The position numbers and the translations under genes are program-made. From Parietaria judaica (taxonomy: Eukaryota > Streptophyta > Magnoliopsida > Rosales > Urticaceae): a stretch of 64,000 bases of DNA. The notes under the pieces were generated by a model. The model was not told the DNA's origin. It saw nothing but the letters and a program-made list of their open reading frames with translations, and made no database searches. The stretch spans positions 13,190,842-13,254,841 of the forward strand of contig OX940861.1 in assembly GCA_954871525.1 (NCBI GenBank), read 5' to 3'. Of the stretch, positions 22,168 through 31,200 are shown piece by piece; the first letter of the stretch is position 1, and each line of letters starts with the position of its first letter.

Positions 22168-22929
22168 ATGGGTTATATGGCGAGTTGAAATACTACAAGG
22201 ATTTAATACCTTGGTGGTCAAGAGTTCGATTCCTATTGTACTCAATTTTAGTTAAAGTTTCTTTCATTATTATTTTTATCCTTTCTAATTAAATTTTATC
22301 TAAATTGTTAATAATAAATGTTAATTTTTAAGCTATGTCACATTTCACTACTAATTATATTTTTTTAATACAAAAAGTTGCTGTTATTTATGTATTTGAA
22401 AATAAAAACTTCGTAATTATTTACTTAGTAAAAAAAATTAATTTTTTTAAAAAAAGTTTAGCTAGTGACAAAAGCTCTTAATATTTTTTCATAGTAAAAG
22501 TCCTAATATTATCATTTCCTATTAAATTTCATCCATATTATTAATTTATAAAAGTTAAAATCAACATATAAGAACTTGATGTTTTTAATTTATAAGCTAT
22601 ATTACGTTTTAGTATAATTATATTTTTTAGTATCGAAGGTTATTGTTATTTATGTATAATACGAGGTCATATATACATTCTGCCATACAAATTTGTAGAA
22701 AAATATTGAACTCAAATTATATGCAATAAATGTGTTTGTAAAATTAAAAATCCGGTTTACCAAAATTTGGTTTTTTAATGAAATTATAACACCATATATT
22801 TAAGACAATTAGCGTAAAAATAGTACTATCCAAACATAAATTTAAAATAACAATATATAGAGAGTTTTAGTAATCAATTAATGACCAAATAATAGATATT
22901 AGAAAGTAGAAAGAAATATAAATCTTATT
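22168..22929. other. AT-rich intergenic, possible SINE-like B-box
   Basis: Just outside CACTA-1, AGTTCGATTCC near 22231 resembles a pol III B-box. No A-box, A-tail or TSD could be assigned. The rest is AT-rich with nothing recognisable. Confidence 0.3.
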
Positions 22930-24070
22930 TGTTAAATAGTATCCAGTATCCACAAAGACCAAATAAAAGTTGTACTCAACTTTTGAGAATTACCCATAGT
23001 TTATTAAAATTCATTTATGTCCACAAATTATTTTTTTGGACTAAATTAACCTTCATTATTAATTATTATATTTTATTTTTGAAAATAATTATGCTATTAA
23101 TTATAATATTTAATTTTCAAAAATAATTACTCATCTATTTAAGTTTTACCAATTTCCCGTAATAATGATTATATCTCATGAAATATAATTTTCAAAATCC
23201 TTCCCCCAATTAATGACCCCTATTTTCTCTCACCTAATTGTCATTCATCTATTCTCATGTTTTCTCTCTCATCTCTTCGTCTCCTATTCACTCGTTCGTC
23301 GTCGCGTTTCACCATTCCACTCCGCTTCTCTGTTCGTTCGCCGTCATTTAACATTCTGCATTACACTCCGCTTCTCCGTTCGACGACACCAGCCTTCGGC
23401 ACTCCTTCTTCGACTGCGTTCACCGCCGGAGATGGCTTCGGATCGATGCAAGCTAATCCATTTGCGCCTCAGACGATGCAAGCTAATCTGTTGAGTGGCG
23501 ATTTTGGTTTTGCGGGTTCCTCCGCGGCGCCGGCCATCGCAGGTGACTCTGTAGTGATTACGTAATTACGAATGTAATTTTTGTTACACCTACGTAATTA
23601 TGAATGTAATTTTTGTTATACCTACGTAAACGTAGTTACGATTACGTAATTACAGTTACTTATATGTAGTTACAATTACAAATGTAATTTTTGTTACACT
23701 TATGTAAATGTAGTTACAATTACGTAATTATAGTTACGATTACATCATTGTAGTTACAGTTACGTAGTTTCATAACTATAATGACATTTTTGTAATTATA
23801 TTACTGTAACTTTAAATACATTTTCGTAACCATAATAACATTTTCGTAACTACCTTAACATTTTGCAATATAACTATAGTTAGCAACGTGTAATCATAGT
23901 TACATTAATGTTACATACATTAATGTAACTATAATTACACTGTTTTACATTAATGTAAATACAATTACATTAACGTAAAATTACACATGTTACATTTACA
24001 TGTAATTAGAGTTACGTAAACGTAATTTGAGTTATTTGTAATTATATGTTATATGTAGTTTGTACTTTCT
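22930..24070 (+). repeat. Repeat family X, copy 2: gene fragment plus GTTACG-rich array
   Basis: The 23380-23550 part matches 3710-3860 closely. It has 30 extra bases created by a repeated GATGCAAGCTAATC. The possible peptide is TPAFGTPSSTAFTAGDGFG, followed by SMQANPFAP. The frame is open from 23257 to 23565 but has no homologue I can name. The degenerate GTAGTTACGATTACGTAA array (23550-24060) is longer than in copy 1 and partly inverted towards its end. Confidence 0.55.
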
Positions 24071-24670
24071 CAAGTTTTGGTAAAACAAGAGTTAATTTCA
24101 TTACTTCAATCCAAATTTCTAAAATAAATTCAAATAGACTTTTTTCTCATTTGCTTTATAATTTTCAACGCTTAATTTATTAAATTAATTTAATTTTGGC
24201 GTTGAATCATTATTTCCAGCGTATAATTTAAAAAGTATAACTACAATCTTTCTTTTTGCTAAAAAATAGGAAGACTAATTAATTTATATAAAGGAAAGAA
24301 ATTGGTACTTAAATAACGTAGTTGAATCTTTATTGTTGCTACAATTAAGGATGACTAATTACTTGTTAATTATTTGAGATTTAAATGTCAAATAAAAATG
24401 TCAAAGCTAAAAACAATAAGAGTATATTAGTCCATAATTTAATTAATTGATAATTTTAATTATTATAAATAAATTAGGATATTTTGTTAAAAAGATTAGA
24501 TAAAATGGACTTTTGGCTCGTTAACCATAATAGAATAATACTCGTACACTTGAAGATGGGCATGCCGCCCTAAACTATTTAAGTATTAAGAACTGATCAT
24601 AATTCAGCAAGTGCGTAAAACAGCTAATATATATAACATTATTTCCACGTTCATTACACGGATCGACACT
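24071..24670. other. Upstream region of CYP82-B
   Basis: AT-rich, with no bounded repeat or gene. It presumably contains the promoter of copy B. Confidence 0.4.
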
Positions 24671-24678
24671 CTATATAG
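24671..24678 (+). promoter_or_regulatory. TATA box candidate for CYP82-B
   Basis: CTATATAG lies 38 bp before the ATG. The spacing would give a very short leader. It is the best TATA match in the proximal region. Confidence 0.45.
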
Positions 24679-24715
24679 TATTGGGATCCTCTAAGCTCAA
24701 CGAATACACTCAAAA

Positions 24716-26478
24716 ATGGATTTTTTCGTTTCAATGATATATCCAGCAATAGCCATCTCGGTGATTTTATTCTACTATCTCCGATGGAGAAAACAAGAGA
24801 CGTACCGAGCTCTACAAGCGCCGGAGGCCGCAGGAGCGTGGCCGGTCATCGGCCACCTCCACCTCTTTGCAGGTTCACAACCAGCCCACAAAACGTTGAC
24901 CAAACTGGCCGATAAGCACGGGGCGATCTTCACCATACGGACGGGGGTCCACCGAGCCCTAGTCGTGAGCAGCTCGGAGATAGCCAGGGAGTGTTTGACC
25001 ACAAACGACAAGGTCTTCGCGAGCCGCCCGAAATACTTAGCCTCAGAGGTGTTGACCTACAACTACGCCATTTTTGCGCTCACCCAGTATGGTCCCTACT
25101 GGCGCCAATCCCGGAAGATCGCCGTGCTCAAGCTTCTCTCGAACAACCAGCTCGAGAATCTTCGTCCCGTCATGGAGTCCGAGGTCAAGACCGCCATGAA
25201 GGAGCTCTACGAGCTCTGGGATGACAACAAAGAAGTCAGCCATGCAGTGGGGATGGAGATGAAGAAATGGTTTAGTGATATAGCGCTGAATAACGTGTTT
25301 AGGATAGTCGTCGGGAAGCGATATGCGGAGGCTATGTCGGGGAGCGATAGCGGTAGCTGTGTCGGCGATATTGAAGATCGGTATCGGAAGGCGCTTCAAG
25401 ATTTCTTAAAGTATCTCGGGAGGTTTGTGGTGTCGGATGCGATTCCGTGGCTGCGGTGGTTGGACTTGGGCGGCCACGAGAGAGCCATGAAAGAGACCGC
25501 AATAGTGCTTGATGGCATGGCCGAGAGGTGGCTTGGAGAGCACAAGAGAAGTAGGGCTTCGGCCAGTGATTGTAATGACCGCGACTTTATATCGGTAATG
25601 CTTTCGATTCTCGACTCTCCGGAGTTTGACAATTCAAACTATGACGCTGATACAATCAGCAAAGCTTCAGCTATGGTACGTTAATCACTTAGAATAATTC
25701 AGTTCACTCACATTAATAATATAGTTTACTGTGTGTACGATTTTCATTATTGGGATATATTAGTGTAAAAGTACCAATTTCGTCCGGGCCAAAAAATACT
25801 TCTCGTTACTTTTTGGTTGTTGTGCCGCTAATCCTTCAGGCTTCATCCACTCAGACTATGATTTTAGCTGCCAGCGATACAACAAGAGTGGCAATGACAT
25901 GGGCTCTCGCGCTTTTACTCAACAACCGGGAAGCCCTAAAGAAGGCTCAACATGAGCTAGACAAACACGTCGGACGAGAGAGACCGGTGGAAGAAGCAGA
26001 CCTCAAGAACCTCGTTTATCTGCGAGCCGTTCTCAAAGAAACCCTAAGGTTATACCCTCCGGTCCCGCTCTCTGTGCCCCATGAGTCAATGGAGGACTGC
26101 ACCGTCGCCGGCTACCACGTCCCGGCGGGGACTCGTCTCATCGTCAACTGCTCAAAGATCCACCGTGACCCGAGGGTGTGGCCCAACCCGGACAAGTTCA
26201 GACCCGAGAGGTTCCTCTCCGGTGAAGCTCAAAGCATCGACGTCAGAGGGCAGAGTTTTGAGCTGTTACCATTCAGCAGTGGGCGGAGGATGTGCCCCGG
26301 CGTGTCGTTTGCGTTTCTGATCATAGAGCTCAGTCTGGCTTCGTTCATTCAAGGGTTTGAAATTACGACGCCGTTTAATGAGCCGGTCGACATGAGCGAG
26401 AGCGTCGGGATGACCAACCTCAAAGCCTCGCCGCTTGACGTCCTTATCATCCCTCGCCTTCCCGCTGAGGCTTATTGA
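24716..26478 (+). CDS. CYP82-family cytochrome P450, copy B
   Basis: Join 24716-25675 and 25855-26478, giving 527 aa with one 179-bp phase-0 intron (ATG|GTACGT ... CTCAG|ACTATG). The ATG opens a hydrophobic anchor (residues of about 5-22, FVSMIYPAIAISVILFYY), then a basic RWRK stop-transfer. The hinge is weak (QAPEAAGAWP), lacking the poly-Pro of copy C. Motifs: I-helix AASDTT, K-helix KETLRLYP, FRPERF, and haem loop FSSGRRMCPG with Cys467. GGHERAMKETA and the single-intron layout are typical of CYP82, whose members oxidise varied specialised metabolites (flavonoids, coumarins, alkaloids, homoterpenes). The product here is unknown. Full length with no visible lesion. Confidence 0.95.
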
Positions 26479-27456
26479 TGTGTTTGGAAATCTTTTCTTG
26501 TACTTTTGTGTGTTGTGCTGTATTAATATTGGTCGATACATTCCCTATTCTGTATTAATAAATAAATAATTATCGACTATAAATTAGTAAAACTTGGGAG
26601 TGCAGATGTCAAATAATTAAATGCTGAGAGCGTAGGGAGTAAAAAAAATTAGTAAAACAACGATTAAAACACTATACGAGAGATTAGTAAAAAAAACGAT
26701 TAAATAATTATCGACTATAAAAAAACGCTTGTTAATTGACATAAATAGTGAAACGAAAAGTTATAAATATTTCAATAAGTTAAATTGTCAATTTAATATA
26801 TTTTTCTCTAGGTCTTGATTTTACGGGAGTTCAATATGGGATTAGTAACCGTCATTTTGATATTGGGTAAGTTAAGAAGGGAAACTTGCCGGTTTTAAGC
26901 CGGCAATTTTATCGGTCCTAGAAAAATAGAGCCTAATTTAATTAACTGTTTTGAAACCTAGTTTTGTTCAAACAACTTAAAACCATAATTTAAAAGTCTC
27001 TAGTCACCAACCAACATAGTCAAACAAAAGACAATAAACAATTAAAACTGCATAGTCCAAAATACCTAAAAACTACGGGAACTGTAATAAAAATTCACCA
27101 CCAATATATTAATATATTTTCCCCTAAAATATTCATTTTTAGAGTAATTTATATTTATATTCCTTAAACTTTGACTCTTTGAGTATACCGCAACTAGTAT
27201 TCTCAAGTTTCAACTTTGAAAATAGCAGCCAACCCCTTTCAATTTTAAATTTTTTGGCATCTATAAGACTATAACCCCCATGAACTTTTAAATTAAATGG
27301 TGCAAATTATACACTTTCTAGATTTTGTGTATAAGTAAGAATTCAAATGTTATTACACGCTTTTGTTTCATTGAAGATGAAATTGGTGATAAAAAGATAA
27401 TAACATATAATTTTTTTTCTATATAAAAAATATATATACTAAATGATTGTTAAATT
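26479..27456. other. Intergenic, 3' of CYP82-B
   Basis: AT-rich. It holds a small perfect hairpin TTGCCGGTTTTAAGCCGGCAA near 26886 but no gene. Confidence 0.4.
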
Positions 27457-27797
27457 AAGGGTTAATTGCGATAAAAATATCCAAACATTGCCCATATGCT
27501 CTGTCGTGTACTCAAACTCTAAAAATAGTAGGTAAAAGTACCCAACGTCGCTATTTTGTTGCAGACCAACAAAATTTAGGGTTTTTTTAATATTTATTTT
27601 AGGGTTTTTATTAGGATTTTTAGGTGAATGTATCCTAAAAAACCCTTAAAACTCTAAAAACGCTAACGGTGTTAGACGAAATTTGTTGGTGTGCAATAAA
27701 ATAGTCACGTTGGGTACTTTCACCTACCATTTTAGAGTTTGAGTACGCGACGGAGCATGTGGAAAAAAGGTTGAACATTTTTACCGCAGTTAACCTT
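27457..27797. mobile_element. MITE (341 bp)
   Basis: The left end AAGGGTTAATTGCG mirrors the right end (reverse complement AAGGTTAACTGCGG). The inverted arms extend about 110 bp, including GTACTCAAACTCTAAAA and its mirror. A 6-bp TSD TAAATT flanks both sides (27451-27456 and 27798-27803). The terminal motif is shared with the long arms at 40791 and 50382, so they belong to one superfamily. Confidence 0.8.
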
Positions 27798-28192
27798 TAA
27801 ATTGAGCACATATTTTGTTTATGATTAATATTTAAAAAATTGTAGTTATTATCTAAATTTAGAATTACCAAAATCTCAAACATATATGTGTATTTGTACT
27901 ACTTTAAAAATTCAGAGGGTGCGAATGTAAAAAAAAAAAAAGTTTAGAGGGTGTTGATGCTATTTTCAAAGTTCGAGGCGCTAGTTACAAGCATACTCAA
28001 AGTCAATGACCTTTTTTTAATACTTTCAGTCGTTGTCGTCCGGTTTACAAGTTACATACTTCACGTCGTTTTTCGTTTTCTTGTCGTCAACTGCTCACAG
28101 CTACAACAATGTCGTTTTTTGTTTGCCGATTGCGTTTACTCACAAGTCACTGATTAACAAAACTTGTTTACAAAAGCTTAGAACGAAAATTC
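27798..28192. other. Upstream region of VPS8
   Basis: Holds an A-tract near 27930 and presumably the VPS8 promoter. No clear TATA box. Confidence 0.4.
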
Positions 28193-28216
28193 ATGGAGAC
28201 GGAATCTAGACCTTGA
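28193..28216 (+). promoter_or_regulatory. Short upstream ORF before VPS8
   Basis: ATG to TGA encodes METESRP and ends 50 bp before the chosen VPS8 start. If the leader includes it, it could modulate translation. The transcription start is unknown. Confidence 0.35.
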
Positions 28217-28266
28217 ATTGAACACAGAGAGTGGTTCACATCGCAGACCTGACCAATTCGTCAGCA

Positions 28267-31200
28267 ATGGCGCTCGATCTTACCTCGCTCTTGAATTCCC
28301 ACATCTCCAGCGACGACGACGACGATGATGAAGACTATAACATTGGGGATCGCAATTCAATCCATCGCCGTACGGTCGACGAAATTCTCCAAGACTCCGA
28401 CTCCGATTCCGATTCTTCATCGCCTCGTTCTCCTTCGTCTGGCATTCTCCGTCGCAGCGGTCCCGACAGTTCAGTTCGATCATCACAAGCGGCCGTTTCG
28501 GGTACGAAGTCCGATGGGGCGAAACCGGTGGAGTCTCGAGAGAGGCCGGTCGGTTCGTTTTCTCGGTACAATTCCGGCGAGGGCGATTTTTTGCGAAGGG
28601 CTTTGAAGCCCTTGCCGTCGCTGTTCGGAGGCGTTCGCTCCAACGCGAAGCCCGGGGCGGCGCTGGCCGCGGCTGCTGCGGCGTCGAGGTCCGTAGCATC
28701 GCCTCACGCGGCTGCGATCAAGTCGAGGAGGAGCTTGGGGGGCGAGGGTTTGCGGAGGGCTCTCGATGGCGGTGAATTAGGGTTAGATCAGGTTGGTAGT
28801 TTGAGTTCAACTGGCTCAGAGAGCAGTCTGTCAATGGGGAAATCGGCGGAAGATAGTAATGGCGGTGACGTTGAGGCTGTTGAGAGTTTGCTTGAAGTCG
28901 TTGAAGTTCGTCACGATGAGGCAATGAAGATTGAAGTCGGTGAATCAGTGGATGTTTGTACTGAGCCACAGAACGATTTTTCTTCAGTGGATGCAGAGAA
29001 ACATGATGCTCTTGATGAGAATTCTCATGTTTCTCATGCGAACGGCACTGAGAATAATCTGGAATCTGCGCCTTCTCTTGAAGATAATGGTAGTGATTTT
29101 TCGCTTGTCTCTGATGTTAAAGAAACGCTTTTTTTTTGTTTGCTTGATAGTTCTAACAATGGAGACGTTGCAGAGAACTCGGTGAATGCTGAAGTGGAGT
29201 CGGGGCTGCCATCGGAAGATGATGTTCAAGGTGTTTCTGGTGGCGAAGATGTCGTTAATGGCGAGATTGATGAACTCGTGGAGGAGAGACTCGGGCAGTT
29301 GGAGAGCAGAATAGTCAGTCAGAGGTTGGAGAAGAAGACAGCTTTGCCTCGACCGAAGCCTCTTGATCTCGCCGAGGAACTTGAGAAGAGACATGCTTCG
29401 ACGGGTTTGCACTGGGAAGAGGGTGCTGCTGCGCAGCCAATGAGGCTCGAGGGCGTTCGGAGGGGATCGATAATGCTGGGCTACTTCGACATAGACGCCA
29501 ATAATATCATCACAATGACGGTCTCATCTCAAGCGTTCCGGCGTGATTACGGTTCGCCTCAGGTTTTAGCAGTTCACGCCAATTACATTGCAGTGGGAAT
29601 GGCAAGAGGCGTCATTCTTGTTTCTCCGAGCAGATACTCCGCCTATAACGCCGATGCAATGGAAGGCAAGATGATTATGCTAGGGTTGCAAGGGGACCGT
29701 TCGTACGCTGCCGTGACTTCGATATGCTTTAATCAGCAAGGGGACCTTCTTTTGGCTGGTTATGGTGACGGTCACATTACGATCTGGGACGTTCAGAAGT
29801 CATCGGCTCTAAAAGTCATTACGGGAGAACACACGGCGCCGGTTGTTCATGCATTGTTTCTGGGTCAGGATGGTCAGGTCACACGCCAATTCAAGGCAGT
29901 TACCGGCGATAGTAAGGGCCTCGTCCTCTTACACTCTTCATCAGTCGTTCCGTTGCTAAATAGATTTTCTATCAAAACACAGTGTCTTCTCGATGGGCAA
30001 TCAACGGGCACCGTGCTATCGGCTTCACCGCTCCTCTTTGACGAATCCCTTGGAGCATCTTCGGTCTCCTTTCAGGGAAGTACTTCAAGTTCTTCTTCGG
30101 TTGAAGAAGGTGTGATCATTTTGGCCACGTATCAAACTGCTCTTGTGGTTCGACTTATCCCTTCATTGGAAGTCTACGCACAGATTTCTAGGCCCGAGGG
30201 TGTCCGGGAAGGCTCCATGCCTTACACTGCTTGGAAATGTACAACGCAAGTGCAGAATTCAACCACCGAAAGAGCCGCATTACTAGCAATTGCATGGGAC
30301 TGGAAAATCCAGGTGGCGAAGCTGGTAAAATCGGAGCTAAAAGTCTACGGTGGATGGTCTCTTGACAGCGCTGCCATAGGCGTGGCTTGGTTGGACGATC
30401 AAATGCTTGTGGCTCTCACCGTGACCGGACAACTTTACTTGTGTGCCAACGACGGAACTGTGATTCATCAAACGAGTTTCTCTGTAGATGTCTCTCCCGG
30501 AGAGGACCTCGTGTCGTATCATACGTACTTCAACAATGTGTTTGGAAACCCCGAGAAGGCTTATCACAATTGCTTAGCCGTAAGGGGTGCTTCGGTCTAC
30601 GTTCTTGGACCCGCTCATCTTATCGTGTCCCGGCTTTTGCCGTGGAAAGAGAGGATTCAGGTTCTCCGAAAGGCTGGTGATTGGATGGGTTCGTTAAACA
30701 TGGCGATGATGATTTACGATGGTGAAGCGCATGGCGTGGTTGACCTTCCAAGGTCGTTGGACGCTATTCAAGAGGTCGTTATGCCCTACCTGGAAGAGTT
30801 GCTTCACGCCTATGTAGAGGAAGTGTTCTCCTATATTTCAGTGACATTCTGTAATCAAATTGAGAAAATGGAGGAAAGCAGTACTTTAAAAGAGCAATAT
30901 ACTCGTGTCGGTGGAGTAGCCGTTGAATTCTGCGTGCATATCAATAAAACCGACATCCTTTTCGATGACATTTTCAATAAGTTTATTGGTGTGAAACAGA
31001 AAGACACGTTTTTGGAGCTGCTGGAGCCGTATATACTGAGAGACATGCTCGGTTCTCTACCTCCGGAGATTATGCAGGCACTGGTGGAGCATTATAGCGG
31101 AAAAAGGTGGCTTCAAAGAGTCGAGCAATGCGTTCTTCACATGGATATTTCATCTTTAGATTTCAACCAGGTCGAGAAATTGTGTCGGGAGCACGGGTTG

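Noticed and set aside
25838..25854. Alternative acceptor CCTTCAG 17 bp upstream for CYP82-B exon 2
   Set aside because: It would shift the frame or add residues not present in copies A and C; the CTCAG|ACTATG acceptor matches their exon start.
28280..28969. Several overlapping ORFs on both strands at the VPS8 5' end
   Set aside because: Shadows of the GC-rich start of VPS8 in other frames; the VPS8 frame is the only one with domain support.
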